Of a stretch of 64,000 nucleotides of DNA, positions 23,612 to 32,702 are shown one piece after another; the first letter of the stretch is position 1, and the number at the start of each line of letters is the position of its first letter. This DNA is from Mycobacterium palustre (GTDB lineage: Bacteria; Actinomycetota; Actinomycetes; Mycobacteriales; Mycobacteriaceae). Where the stretch lies: assembly GCF_002101785.1 (NCBI RefSeq), contig NZ_LQPJ01000105.1, positions 1 to 64,000 of the forward strand. Reading direction: 5' to 3'. The notes under the pieces were generated by a model. The model saw only the letters and a program-made list of their open reading frames with translations. It had not been told where the DNA came from and ran no database searches. Both the position numbers and the translations under genes were made by a program.

Positions 23612-24705
23612 CGGTTCACCGCCGCATACCGGTTGGGCGCCACCGGCAGCCCGAGCCGGGCCCGCAGGGTCTCGCCCTGCCGGTAGCCGGTGCGGAAGCG
23701 TCCGGCCCGCTGCAGCAGCGGCACCACCTCGTCGACGATCACCGGCAGGTCGGTGGCGTTGACGGCGGGGCGCAGCCGGGCGCCGTCGATGCCCAGCCGC
23801 TGCCAAGCTAGAAGCATGTCCACCAATTGGGTCGCGGCGCCGGAAAAGACGAGCGCATCGGAGCGGAAGTCCGCCCCGCCCGTGAACGAAACAACCACGT
23901 CGGCAAGGACTTTCAAATGAGCGCCACCCGCCGCGCGAACGTCGGCCAGGACGCTTCGCACCGAGGAGTCGTCGGTGGGCGTGACGAAGACGACGTCGGC
24001 GCCGGCGGCGGCGAACTCGTAGGCGGGGCCGACGTGCGCCAGCGCGGCCACCACCGGCTGGCCCTGGGGCGGCCGCGGCGTGATCGACGGCCCCTTGACC
24101 GAGAAGTACTTCCCGGCGAAGTCGACGTAGTGCAGCTTGTCGACGTCGACGTAACGCCCGGTGGTCACGTCGCGGATGATCGCGTCGTCCTCCCAGCTGT
24201 CCCACAACCGGCGCACCACGTCGACGTACTCGGCGGCCTCGTCGAACAGCGGAATCTGCGACACGTCCCGGCGCCCGAACAGGGCGGCCTCGTGCGCGGT
24301 GGCGCTCACCCGCGGTTGCCAACCCGCGCGGCCGTGCGACACATAGTCAAGCGTCGCAATGGATTTGGAGATGTGAAACGGCTCGGTGTGGGTGACGGTG
24401 GCCACCGGGATCAGCCCGATGTGCCGCGTTGCGGGCGCGATGCGGGCCGCGACCAGCACCGCGTCGGCGCGACCGGTCAGCCGGTCCGGGTGGATGCGCG
24501 GGCTTCGCCCGACCTGCGGCGTCAGGCTGTCGTCGATCGTGAGGAAGTCGAGCAGCCCGCGCTCGGCGGTCGCGGCCAGCTCCACCCAGTAGCGGCCGCC
24601 GAGAACCGACGGGGTGGTGGGATCCGCGGCGAGGGTCGGCCGCCAGGCCTGGGGGTTCCAGCCGTATCCGTCCAGCGCGACGCCGAGCTGAAACTGCCCG
24701 GTCAT
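23608..24705 (-). CDS. Luciferase-like FMN monooxygenase (NtaA/SnaA-like)
   Basis: A 365-residue luciferase-fold protein. Seen: VALDGYGWNPQAWRP, ERGLLDFLTIDDSLTPQ, TRHIGLIPVATVTHTEPFHI, SHGRAGWQPRVSAT and WDSWEDDAIIRDVTTGRYVD. The last block resembles the NtaA/SnaA branch, but the protein is about 90 residues shorter than the gene A member (21123-22484), mostly in the C-terminal half. The ATG at 24705 forms an ATGA overlap with the GNAT gene; a GTG at 24714 is an alternative. Confidence 0.88.
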   Translation of the reverse strand: MTGQFQLGVALDGYGWNPQAWRPTLAADPTTPSVLGGRYWVELAATAERGLLDFLTIDDSLTPQVGRSPRIHPDRLTGRADAVLVAARIAPATRHIGLIPVATVTHTEPFHISKSIATLDYVSHGRAGWQPRVSATAHEAALFGRRDVSQIPLFDEAAEYVDVVRRLWDSWEDDAIIRDVTTGRYVDVDKLHYVDFAGKYFSVKGPSITPRPPQGQPVVAALAHVGPAYEFAAAGADVVFVTPTDDSSVRSVLADVRAAGGAHLKVLADVVVSFTGGADFRSDALVFSGAATQLVDMLLAWQRLGIDGARLRPAVNATDLPVIVDEVVPLLQRAGRFRTGYRQGETLRARLGLPVAPNRYAAVNR

Positions 24706-25190
24706 GCCAGCCACTTCTCGAAGGCGATGGGACGAAAGGGTCCCCAGTCGGGCAGCGGCTGGGCGGGCGCGATGCGGACGTAGCCGGTCGCGTCGTAGAG
24801 CGCCTCGGCCTCGGGCTGGCGATTGCCGGTGATCAGGTACAGCCGCCGGTAGCCGCGGGCGGCGGCCTCGGCCTCCAGCGCGGCCAGCAGCGCCCGGGCG
24901 TAACCGCGGCGCCGGTGCGCGCTGTCGGTCCAGATCCGCTTGAGCTCGGCGGTGTGGTCGTCGAAGCGCCGGAACGCGCCGCCGGTGACCGGCACGCCGT
25001 CGCGCACGCCGATCAGCAGTCCGCCGTCCGGCGCGGCCAATTCGTCGGCCGGGACCGGCAACCAGGACAGGTGGGTGTCCGGGGTGCCGCCGTAGCGCTG
25101 CGCGTACTCGACGGCCAGCTCTTCCAGCAGCGGCCGTGCCACAGGGTCGTCGTGCGTGGCCGACACGAATTCGAGGCCGGTTTCGGTCAT
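24702..25190 (-). CDS. GNAT family N-acetyltransferase
   Basis: A 162-residue acetyltransferase. The acetyl-CoA loop is DSAHRRRGYARALLAALEAE (R-R-x-G-x-A form), followed by YLITGNRQPEAEALYDATGY, typical of GNAT proteins acting on small molecules. It is the first gene of a four-gene minus-strand operon in which each following gene overlaps by ATGA. The pairing of an N-acetyltransferase with flavin monooxygenases recalls the Bacillus pathway that N-acetylates S-modified cysteines before C-S cleavage; that link is inference. The ATG at 25190 is used. Confidence 0.87.
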   Translation of the reverse strand: MTETGLEFVSATHDDPVARPLLEELAVEYAQRYGGTPDTHLSWLPVPADELAAPDGGLLIGVRDGVPVTGGAFRRFDDHTAELKRIWTDSAHRRRGYARALLAALEAEAAARGYRRLYLITGNRQPEAEALYDATGYVRIAPAQPLPDWGPFRPIAFEKWLA

Positions 25191-25200
25191 CACCTAACCT

Positions 25201-26130
25201 TTAACGCTCGTCGCCCGGAACCATTCCGGGCGCCTCGACCCGCACGGCGGTGACGTATCCGGGGGTGACCGCGAGGTCGTCGGGGCCGCCGCGCCACAGC
25301 TCCGACAGCCCGACGTCGGCGAACAACTCGACGACGTTGCGGTCGACCGCTTCCCAGCCGTGGGCGCCCAGATACGCGGGGACGTGGCCGTACTCGCCCG
25401 GATGGGTCAGGCTGCCCAGGTCGACGTCGAGGCCTTTTCGTCGCCAGCTTTCGACGAATGCCTCGCGCGCCTGCTGCCGTGCCGGTGTCCAGATGGCCAT
25501 GTGGTCGGCGGCGAAGCGGCTGCCGGCCGCACTGGCCTCGGTGATGTCGCGCAGCAACCGATTCTGGGCGTCGGCGGGCAGGTATCCGACGAGCAGCTGC
25601 TCGGCCACCCATGCCGTGGGCCGGGTTTCGTCGAAACCGGCCCGCTGCAGCGCCGCCAGCCACTCCTGGCGCAGGTCGGCGCCGATCTCGCGACGGTTCA
25701 CGGCCGGCTGCACCTGAAGGCCCGCCAGCACTTCGGCCTTGAAATCGAGCACCTCCGGCCGGTCTATCTCGTACACCGTCGTCCCGCGCGGCCACCACAG
25801 CCGGTAGGCGCGGGTGTCGAGGCCCGATCCCAGGATCACCACCTGCCGCAGCCCGGAGTTACCGGCGGCGGCGAGGAACTCGTCGAGGAACCGGCCGAAC
25901 ACCGCCTGCATGTGGAGGAGCCCGGTGGTGATCGGGTGCTCGCCGTCGTCGGCGGCGTATCGCTGGTCGCCGATCACCTGGATGAAGTAGGGGATCCCGG
26001 CGGCGCGAACCAGCGGCTCGGCGAACGGGTCGGCCATGATCCCTTTGTCGGTGGCCACCGCCCGCGCCACCGCGTCGAACGTCGTGGCCAAGCCGTCGCC
26101 GGTGGCCGGATCCCAGACCGCCCGCGCCAT
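25201..26130 (-). CDS. SAM-dependent methyltransferase, LCM family
   Basis: A 309-residue member of the mycobacterial multi-copy putative S-adenosylmethionine methyltransferase family (leucine carboxyl methyltransferase fold). Signatures: FDAVARAVATDKGIMADPFA, QVVILGSGLDTRAYRLWWP (SAM loop), VYEIDRPEVLDFKAEVL (acidic residue for the ribose) and AEQLLVGYLP. The substrate is unknown. Its stop lies 10 bp from the GNAT start, so it may head the monooxygenase operon. Confidence 0.92.
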   Translation of the reverse strand: MARAVWDPATGDGLATTFDAVARAVATDKGIMADPFAEPLVRAAGIPYFIQVIGDQRYAADDGEHPITTGLLHMQAVFGRFLDEFLAAAGNSGLRQVVILGSGLDTRAYRLWWPRGTTVYEIDRPEVLDFKAEVLAGLQVQPAVNRREIGADLRQEWLAALQRAGFDETRPTAWVAEQLLVGYLPADAQNRLLRDITEASAAGSRFAADHMAIWTPARQQAREAFVESWRRKGLDVDLGSLTHPGEYGHVPAYLGAHGWEAVDRNVVELFADVGLSELWRGGPDDLAVTPGYVTAVRVEAPGMVPGDER

Positions 26131-26136
26131 CGCCGC

Positions 26137-26508
26137 TCAGACGCCGGAGCGCCGCCGCGCGGCCAGCCCGACGGCCGCCCGCCAACCGAGCAGCAGCGCC
26201 GCGGTGACCGACGCCGCCACCACCACGAAACTCGCCGCCACGCCCGCCGAGGTGGCCTTGCGCAGCACCATGCCGAGGGCCACGGTGCACAGCCAGACGA
26301 TGACGCCGGTGGGTGCCACCCGGGTGGGCCGCCTCCAGGCCCGCGACACCAGCCATCCGACGAGCGTTCCGGCGAGAAACGGCCACGCGGTCGTCGCGAC
26401 GCCGGTGACGCTGAGCCCCTCGGCGTGGCTGCGGCGTCCCAGCGCGCAGAACAGCAAAACAGCGAGGACATCTGCGAATAGCGAGCCCAGCCATCCCAGC
26501 CGTTGCAT
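26137..26508 (-). CDS. DUF3054 membrane protein
   Basis: A 123-residue integral membrane protein with four helices (about residues 8-24, 38-55, 67-84 and 90-110). It matches Rv0401 of M. tuberculosis in length and position beside fadE7. The N-terminal FADVLAVLLFCALGRRSH and the segment GTLVGWLVSRAWRRP are typical of DUF3054. Function unknown. It is 6 bp upstream of the methyltransferase on the same strand and divergent from fadE7 (52-bp gap). Confidence 0.88.
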   Translation of the reverse strand: MQRLGWLGSLFADVLAVLLFCALGRRSHAEGLSVTGVATTAWPFLAGTLVGWLVSRAWRRPTRVAPTGVIVWLCTVALGMVLRKATSAGVAASFVVVAASVTAALLLGWRAAVGLAARRRSGV

Positions 26509-26560
26509 GAAGCGAGACTACCGGCCCTGATCGCGGCCCGTTGATGGCAGGCTGAAGCCT

Positions 26561-27745
26561 ATGAGCACGCAAGCACCGCCCGCCTTCGACCGCGACGATC
26601 CCCTGGGATTGGACGCCTCCCTGTCCGACGACGAGCTCGCGGTGCGCGACACGGTCCGCAAGTTCTGCGCCGATCACGTCCTGCCCCACATCGCGCAGTG
26701 GTTCGAGATCGGCGACCTGCCCGCGCGCGAACTGGCCAAGCAGTTCGGCCAGCTCGGCCTGCTCGGAATGCACCTGCACGGCTACGGATGTGGCGGCGCC
26801 TCCGCCGTGCACTACGGCCTGGCGTGCACCGAGCTGGAGGCCGCCGACTCCGGGGTGCGGTCGATGGTCTCGGTGCAGGGGTCGCTGGCGATGTTCGCGA
26901 TCTGGAACTTCGGGTCCGAGGAGCAAAAGCAGCAGTGGCTGCCCGGCATGGCCGCCGGCGAGCTGCTGGGCTGCTTCGGGCTGACCGAGCCCGACGTCGG
27001 CTCGGACCCGGCCGCGATGAAAACGCGCGCGCGCCGCGACGGTTCGGACTGGGTGCTCAACGGGCGCAAGCTGTGGATCACCAACGGGTCGGTCGCCGAC
27101 GTGGCGATCGTGTGGGCCGGCACCGACGAGGGTGTGCGCGGTTTCATCGTGCCCACCAAGACGCCGGGCTTCACCGCCAACACCATCCACCACAAGCTGT
27201 CGCTGCGGGCGTCGATCACCAGCGAGCTGGTGCTCGACGACGTGCGGCTGCCCGCCGACGCGATGCTGCCCGAGGCGACGGGGTTGCGGGGCCCGCTGTC
27301 GTGTCTGTCGGAGGCGCGCTACGGGATCATCTGGGGGTCGATGGGGGCGGCGCGGTCGGCGTGGCAGGCCGCGCTGGACTACGCCACCCAGCGCACCCAG
27401 TTCGGCCGCCCGATCGCCGGGTTCCAGCTGACGCAGGCCAAGCTCGTCGACATGGCGGTCGAACTGCACAAGGGGCAGCTGCTGGCGCTGCACCTCGGCC
27501 GCCTCAAGGACACCGTCGGGCTGCGCCCCGAGCAGGTCAGCTTCGGCAAGCTCAACAACACCCGCGAGGCGCTCGAAATCTGCCGCACGGCGCGAACGAT
27601 ATTGGGCGGCAACGGGATATCGCTGGAATACCCCGTGATCCGGCACATGGTGAACCTGGAATCGGTGCTGACCTACGAGGGCACCCCCGAGATGCACCAG
27701 CTCGTCCTGGGCCAGGCGTTCACCGGCAGCGACGCCCTCCGCTGA
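26561..27745 (+). CDS. fadE7: Acyl-CoA dehydrogenase FadE7, glutaryl-CoA dehydrogenase-like
   Basis: A 394-residue FAD enzyme matching Rv0400c. Details resemble glutaryl-CoA dehydrogenase: an Arg in SGVRSMVSVQGSLAMF, at the place used to bind the glutaryl carboxylate; TNGSVADVAIVWAGT; RTQFGRPIAGFQLTQAKLVD; and the catalytic Glu in LTYEGTPEMHQLVLGQA. It may act on glutaryl-CoA or a similar dicarboxyl-CoA from lysine or tryptophan breakdown. The stop overlaps the next dehydrogenase by 1 bp (TGATG). Confidence 0.92.
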   Translation: MSTQAPPAFDRDDPLGLDASLSDDELAVRDTVRKFCADHVLPHIAQWFEIGDLPARELAKQFGQLGLLGMHLHGYGCGGASAVHYGLACTELEAADSGVRSMVSVQGSLAMFAIWNFGSEEQKQQWLPGMAAGELLGCFGLTEPDVGSDPAAMKTRARRDGSDWVLNGRKLWITNGSVADVAIVWAGTDEGVRGFIVPTKTPGFTANTIHHKLSLRASITSELVLDDVRLPADAMLPEATGLRGPLSCLSEARYGIIWGSMGAARSAWQAALDYATQRTQFGRPIAGFQLTQAKLVDMAVELHKGQLLALHLGRLKDTVGLRPEQVSFGKLNNTREALEICRTARTILGGNGISLEYPVIRHMVNLESVLTYEGTPEMHQLVLGQAFTGSDALR

Positions 27746-28890
27746 TGGGTGGCCTGACCTATACCCCCGAGCATCACCAGTTCCGGCAACTGGTACGGGA
27801 TTTCGTGCGGCGGACCGTGGTGCCCGCGCACGAGGACTGGGAGCGGCGCGGCCAGTGGGACCGCTCGCTGTTTTTGGAGGCGGGAAAGCTTGGCCTGCTG
27901 GGCATTTCGGTGCCGGAGCACCTCGGCGGGCCGGGGGTCGACGACTTTCGCTACAACGCGATCGTCATCGACGAGTTGCAGCGGGCGGGCGCGGCGGCCG
28001 AGGCCATCGCTTTCACGCTGCAAAACGACGTGGTGCTGCCCTATCTCACCGACCTGACGACGCCCGAGCAGCAGCGGCGATGGCTGCCCGGGGTGGTGAC
28101 CGGCGAGACGGTGCTGGGGATCGCGATGACCGAACCGGGCACCGGTAGCGACCTGGCCGGGATTCGCACCACCGCGGTGCGGGACGGCGACCACTACGTG
28201 GTCAACGGCGCCAAGACGTTCATCTCCAACGGGCAATGCGGGGACCTGTTCGTGATCGCGGTGCGCACCTCGCCCGATCGGCACAAGGGCCTGTCGCTGC
28301 TGGTGGCCGACGCGAACACGCCTGGTTTTCATCGCGGCCGCAACCTGGAGAAGATCGGCCTGCACGCCCAGGACACCAGCGAGCTCACCTTCACCGACAT
28401 GCGGGTCCCGGTGGACAACCTGCTCGAGCAGGAGGGCATGGGGTTCTATCAGCTGGTCCGCAACCTGCCGCAGGAGCGGCTCGCGCTGGGGGTGGGCGCG
28501 GTGGCCGCCGCCGAAGGCATCTTCGCCGAAACGCTCGAATACGCCAAGCAGCGCAAGGCGTTCGGCGCTCCGATCGCAAGCTTCCAGCACAGCCAGTTCG
28601 TGCTGGCCGAGCTGGCGACGGAGCTCGACATCGCCCGCAGCTATCTCGACGACTGCCTGGCCGAGCACCTCACCGGTTCGCTGACCGCCGCGCGCGCCGC
28701 GAAGCTGAAATGGTGGACCACCGATCTGCAGGTGCGCACCGCCGACCGCTGCATGCAGCTGCACGGCGGCTACGGATACATGCGGGAGTACAGCGTGGCC
28801 CGCGCGTTCGTCGACGCCCGGATCCAGACGATCTACGGCGGGACCAACGAGATCATGAAGACCATCATCGCCAAGGACTTGGGCCTCTAG
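27745..28890 (+). CDS. Acyl-CoA dehydrogenase, long-chain type
   Basis: A 381-residue acyl-CoA dehydrogenase. The catalytic base should be the Glu of NLPQERLALGVGA, as in long-chain enzymes, since the C-terminal motif is IYGGTNEIMKTII with Gly where short/medium-chain types have the catalytic Glu. Other blocks: AMTEPGTGSDLAGI, YVVNGAKTFISNG, KQRKAFGAPIASFQHSQF and MQLHGGYGYMREYSV. The ATG at 27745 overlaps the fadE7 stop; a longer frame upstream lies inside fadE7 and is rejected. The pair is probably one transcript. Confidence 0.93.
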   Translation: MGGLTYTPEHHQFRQLVRDFVRRTVVPAHEDWERRGQWDRSLFLEAGKLGLLGISVPEHLGGPGVDDFRYNAIVIDELQRAGAAAEAIAFTLQNDVVLPYLTDLTTPEQQRRWLPGVVTGETVLGIAMTEPGTGSDLAGIRTTAVRDGDHYVVNGAKTFISNGQCGDLFVIAVRTSPDRHKGLSLLVADANTPGFHRGRNLEKIGLHAQDTSELTFTDMRVPVDNLLEQEGMGFYQLVRNLPQERLALGVGAVAAAEGIFAETLEYAKQRKAFGAPIASFQHSQFVLAELATELDIARSYLDDCLAEHLTGSLTAARAAKLKWWTTDLQVRTADRCMQLHGGYGYMREYSVARAFVDARIQTIYGGTNEIMKTIIAKDLGL

Positions 28891-28976
28891 AGGGATACCG
28901 ATATCGCCGGTTACGGCTGCTTGCGGTCGGGCATCGACTCGTTGCTCGCGCGGCCGGGGCGGTAGCCTCGAAGGCT

Positions 28977-29591
28977 ATGGTCCGGATCGCTGTGTTTGCC
29001 GCGGCCGTCGCGCTGTCGCTGGGTCAGTTCCCGGCGATGCCGGCGGCAGCCGCCGACCCCACCGTGACGTTGCCGCCGATGACGACGGGCGGCGGCGGGC
29101 CGATCATCGGTGGCGGCAACAACGCCGGAATCGCGGCGCAGCTGACCGGCTTCGGCAAGCCCGACGTCCAGGAGGTCGACGGGTCGGACGCCGCGCAATT
29201 CATCACCGCCGCCGCGGCGGTGAGCAACCCCCAGCTCGCCGCGCCCTTCGGGCTGCTCAAGCGGGCGCTGGCCTGCCAGACCAACAACGCGGGGTTCGGG
29301 GCGCGCGCCTACCGGCGCAACGACGGGAAATGGGGTGGCGCCATGCTCGTCGCCGCCAAGAGCGCAACCCCGAACGTCGACGCCCTGGCCGGCTGCGCCA
29401 GAACCAACTGGCGCAGGCCCACGGCCGGGTCCGACACGGCGATGTGCAACAGCGGCTGGACCACGCCGAACTCCTTCTCGAGTCGCCAGGGCGCCGAAGC
29501 CTATTACATCCTGCTCGCCGGCACGGCCGACGACTTCTGCGCCACCCTCAACGGCAAGTACAAGACCAACGCCGGCACCTGGCCGTTCTAG
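28977..29591 (+). CDS. Secreted protein, Rv0398c-like
   Basis: A 204-residue exported protein. A signal peptide (MVRIAVFAAAVALSLGQFPA) is cleaved near PAAAADPTV. A glycine-rich linker (MTTGGGGPIIGGGNN) leads to a compact domain with cysteines in LACQTNNAGFGARAYRRNDG, AGCARTNWRRP, AMCNSGWTTP and DFCATLNGKY. The ATG at 28977 gives a clean signal peptide. It sits 86 bp after the acyl-CoA dehydrogenase, as Rv0398c sits near fadE7 in M. tuberculosis. Function unknown. Confidence 0.88.
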   Translation: MVRIAVFAAAVALSLGQFPAMPAAAADPTVTLPPMTTGGGGPIIGGGNNAGIAAQLTGFGKPDVQEVDGSDAAQFITAAAAVSNPQLAAPFGLLKRALACQTNNAGFGARAYRRNDGKWGGAMLVAAKSATPNVDALAGCARTNWRRPTAGSDTAMCNSGWTTPNSFSSRQGAEAYYILLAGTADDFCATLNGKYKTNAGTWPF

Positions 29592-30098
29592 CCGATGGCA
29601 CGGATGATCCCCCGCGCCACAACAGATTTGGGTGCCGCCTACCGATCCGAGAAACTTGCACGAACGCCCGGCAAAACTTTCGGGAATCCGACGCAAACGC
29701 TGCGACGGCCGGCCTCTGAAAAATCGCTTGTTGCAGAACGTGGACCGGGCGGTCCCGGCGGGGCGGCGGACCCGGCGGCGGAGGCGGCCATCGACCCAGC
29801 CGTAGGCCGCAGGCCTGCGAGACACGTTGGATCTCAACAGGTTTCGCTGATCTTCGCAGGATGACCAGCTCGGCCCGCCGAAGACAGCGCGACATGATGG
29901 CCCGCACCGGCACAAACCGACCCGGCCGCGATCGCGCGCGGACGAAATCGGCTCAACGACAAGCGCCTTCGGTATCCGCGGGTGTCGGCACCAGATGATC
30001 GCTCGTTGGTGGGTACCCGTGACCGCGTGACCTTACGTCTAAGCGCAGTCGTACGGTGTACGTAGGCTGCGGAACAGTGTCTACCGGGAGGGGTAACT
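29592..30098. other. Intergenic region, no gene recognised
   Basis: 507 bp between the secreted protein and ndhA. The short frames present have the arginine- and proline-rich composition of random GC-rich frames and no ribosome-binding sites. The last 100 bp should contain the ndhA promoter; GGGAGGGG (30087-30094) is the ndhA ribosome-binding site. I see no RNA gene or repeat. Confidence 0.5.
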
Positions 30099-31478
30099 AT
30101 GTCGCGCCATCGCGTCGTCATCATCGGGAGCGGATTCGGCGGACTCACCGCGGCCAAGGCGCTCAAACGGGCGGACGTCGACGTCACCCTGATCTCGCGA
30201 ACGACGACCCACCTGTTCCAGCCGCTGCTGTACCAGGTGGCCACCGGCATCCTGTCGGAGGGTGACATCGCCCCGACCACCCGGCTGGTCCTGCGCGGGC
30301 AGCGCAACGTGCGGGTGTTGCTGGGCGAGGTCGTCGGGGTCGACCTGACGGCGCGGACCGTCACGTCGAAGCTGGTCGACGTGGAGACGGTGACGCCTTA
30401 CGACAGCGTGATCGTGGCCGCCGGCTCGCAGCAGTCCTACTTCGGCAACGACGAATTCGCCACCTTCGCCCCCGGGATGAAGACCATCGACGACGCCCTC
30501 GAGCTGCGCGGCCGCATCCTCGGAGCCTTCGAGGTGGCCGAGGTGGCCACCGACCCCGCCGAACGGGAACGCCGCCTGACGTTCGTGGTGGTGGGGGCCG
30601 GGCCGACCGGCGTGGAGGTGGCCGGGCAGATCGTCGAGCTCGCCGAGCGCACCCTGGCCGGCGCGTTTCGCACGATCAAGCCCAGCGAATGCCGGGTGAT
30701 CCTGCTCGACGCCGCGCCCGCGGTGCTGCCGCCGATGGGCCCCAAGCTCGGCATGAAGGCGCAACGGCGGCTGGAAAAGATGGGCGTCGAAATTCAGCTC
30801 AACGCGATGGTCAGCGCCGTGGACTACAAGGGCATCACCGTCAAGGACAAGGACGGCACCGAGCGGCGCATCGAAAGCGCGTGCAAGGTGTGGGCCGCCG
30901 GCGTGCAGGCCAGCCCCCTGGGCAAGATGATCGCCGAGCAGTCCGACGGCACCCAAACCGACCGCGCCGGAAGGGTGGTCGTCGAGCCCGACCTCACCGT
31001 CAAGGGACACCCGAACGTGTTCATCATCGGCGACCTGATGTCGGTGCCCGGCGTGCCCGGCATGGCGCAGGGCGCGATCCAGGGCGCGCACTACGCCGCC
31101 AAGGCGATCAAGCACGAACTCAAGGGGCAGTCCGACCCCGCAAACCGCAAGCCGTTCAAGTACTTCGACAAGGGCAGCATGGCGACGGTGTCGCGGTTCA
31201 GCGCCGTCGCGCAGGTCGGCAAGCTGGAGTTCGGCGGGTTCCTCGCGTGGTTGGCGTGGCTGGTGCTGCACCTGTACTACCTGATCGGCCACCGCAACCG
31301 CATCGCCGCCCTGTTCGCCTGGGGCATCTCCTTCCTCGGTCGCACCCGCGGGCAGATGGCCATCACCAGCCAGATGATCTACGCCAGGCTCGCCATGAAC
31401 ATGGTCAAGGAGCAAGCCGGTCAAGGGGCGCTGGCGGCCAGCGAACACGCCGAGCGGGCCGAGCGGCAAGCCGGCTAA
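30099..31478 (+). CDS. ndhA: Type II NADH dehydrogenase
   Basis: A 459-residue NDH-2 that passes electrons from NADH to menaquinone without pumping protons. Two dinucleotide folds: VVIIGSGFGGLTAAKAL for FAD and FVVVGAGPTGVEVAGQIVEL for NADH. Quinone-site features include FQPLLYQVATG and MAQGAIQGAHYAAKAI. The C-terminal WLAWLVLHLYYLIG is a membrane-anchoring helix. M. tuberculosis has ndh and ndhA; the position next to metZ argues for ndhA (Rv0392c). Its stop overlaps the convergent metZ stop. Confidence 0.93.
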   Translation: MSRHRVVIIGSGFGGLTAAKALKRADVDVTLISRTTTHLFQPLLYQVATGILSEGDIAPTTRLVLRGQRNVRVLLGEVVGVDLTARTVTSKLVDVETVTPYDSVIVAAGSQQSYFGNDEFATFAPGMKTIDDALELRGRILGAFEVAEVATDPAERERRLTFVVVGAGPTGVEVAGQIVELAERTLAGAFRTIKPSECRVILLDAAPAVLPPMGPKLGMKAQRRLEKMGVEIQLNAMVSAVDYKGITVKDKDGTERRIESACKVWAAGVQASPLGKMIAEQSDGTQTDRAGRVVVEPDLTVKGHPNVFIIGDLMSVPGVPGMAQGAIQGAHYAAKAIKHELKGQSDPANRKPFKYFDKGSMATVSRFSAVAQVGKLEFGGFLAWLAWLVLHLYYLIGHRNRIAALFAWGISFLGRTRGQMAITSQMIYARLAMNMVKEQAGQGALAASEHAERAERQAG

Positions 31479-32695
31479 CTCAGGGCCTGGTCGATATCGG
31501 CGATCAGGTCGTCGGTGCTTTCCAGGCCGACGGAGATGCGAACCACGTTGTCGCCCAACCCGATCGCGGCGCGACCCTCCGGGCCCATAGCGCGGTGCGT
31601 CGTGGTCGCCGGGTGGGTGATGAGCGATTTGGCGTCGCCGAGATTGTTCGAGATGTCGATCAGCCGCAGCCTGTCCAGCACCTCGAAGGCCCGCTGCTTG
31701 GCGGCATCACGCGGGCCCTTTAGCGCGAAGGTGATCACCGTCCCGCCGCCGGACATCTGGCGCTTGGCCAGGTCGTGCTGCGGGTGCGACGCCAAATACG
31801 GGTAGCGCACCCAGCTCACCGCCGGGTGCGTCTCCAAGAATTCGGCGATCCGGTGGGCCGACGCGTTGCAGTGCTCGACCCGCACCGCCATCGTCTCAAG
31901 GCCTTTCAGCAACACCCACGCGTTGAACGCGCTCATCGCCGGGCCGGTGTGGCGCATCAGCTTTTGCACCGGGCCGTCGATGTACTCCTTGTCCCCGAGG
32001 ATGGCGCCGCCCAACACCCGGCCCTGACCGTCGATGTGCTTGGTCCCCGAATACACCACCACGTCGACGCCCAGCGGAAAGCCCCGCTGCAGCAGCGGGG
32101 TGGCAAAGACGTTGTCCAACACCACCTTTGCGCCGGCCGCGTGGGCCAGCTCGGTCACCGCCGCGATGTCGACCAGCGACTGCATCGGATTGGACGGGGT
32201 CTCGAAGAACACCGCCGCCGTGGGCACCGACAGCGCCTCTTCCCACTGCGATAGGTCGTCGCCGTCGACGAAGACGGTCTGCACCCCCCAGCGGGGCAGG
32301 ATCTCGTTGCACACCACGAAACACGACCCGAACAGGCTGCGCGCCGCGACCAGCCGGTCGCCGGCGGCCAGCAGCGCGCCCAGCGAGGTGAACACCGCGG
32401 CCATGCCGCTCGCGGTGGCGAACGCCGCCGGCGCCCCCTCGATCAGCCGCAGCCGCTCTTCGAACATCGCCACGGTCGGGTTGCCATACCGCGAGTAGAC
32501 GAAGCGGTCCAGCTCGCCGGTGAACGCTTGCTCCGCCACGGCCGCCGACTCGTAGACGTAGCCGGACGTCAAAAACATCGCCTCGGCGGTCTCGTCGAAA
32601 CCGGATCGCAGCAGTCCGCCGCGCACGCCGATCGTGGCCTGGCTGACGCCGTCGGGCAGCTCCTTGGGCGCGCGGACCGAGGGGCCTTCAGTCAT
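31475..32695 (-). CDS. metZ: O-succinylhomoserine sulfhydrylase MetZ
   Basis: A 406-residue PLP enzyme of the Cys/Met metabolism family, making homocysteine from O-succinylhomoserine and sulfide. Seen: YSRYGNPTVAMFEERL, TASGMAAVFTSLGALLAAGD, FFETPSNPMQSLVDI and the PLP lysine in VYSGTKHIDGQGRVLGG. Counterpart of Rv0391. It is the last gene of purT-rhodanese-metZ, 7 bp after the rhodanese stop, so the rhodanese may handle sulfur for it. Confidence 0.95.
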   Translation of the reverse strand: MTEGPSVRAPKELPDGVSQATIGVRGGLLRSGFDETAEAMFLTSGYVYESAAVAEQAFTGELDRFVYSRYGNPTVAMFEERLRLIEGAPAAFATASGMAAVFTSLGALLAAGDRLVAARSLFGSCFVVCNEILPRWGVQTVFVDGDDLSQWEEALSVPTAAVFFETPSNPMQSLVDIAAVTELAHAAGAKVVLDNVFATPLLQRGFPLGVDVVVYSGTKHIDGQGRVLGGAILGDKEYIDGPVQKLMRHTGPAMSAFNAWVLLKGLETMAVRVEHCNASAHRIAEFLETHPAVSWVRYPYLASHPQHDLAKRQMSGGGTVITFALKGPRDAAKQRAFEVLDRLRLIDISNNLGDAKSLITHPATTTHRAMGPEGRAAIGLGDNVVRISVGLESTDDLIADIDQALS

Positions 32696-32702
32696 TGCTG
32701 CT

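Noticed and set aside
29595..29864. An 89-codon plus-strand frame after the secreted protein gene
   Set aside because: No ribosome-binding site, no domain, and the R/P/A-rich composition of random GC-rich frames.
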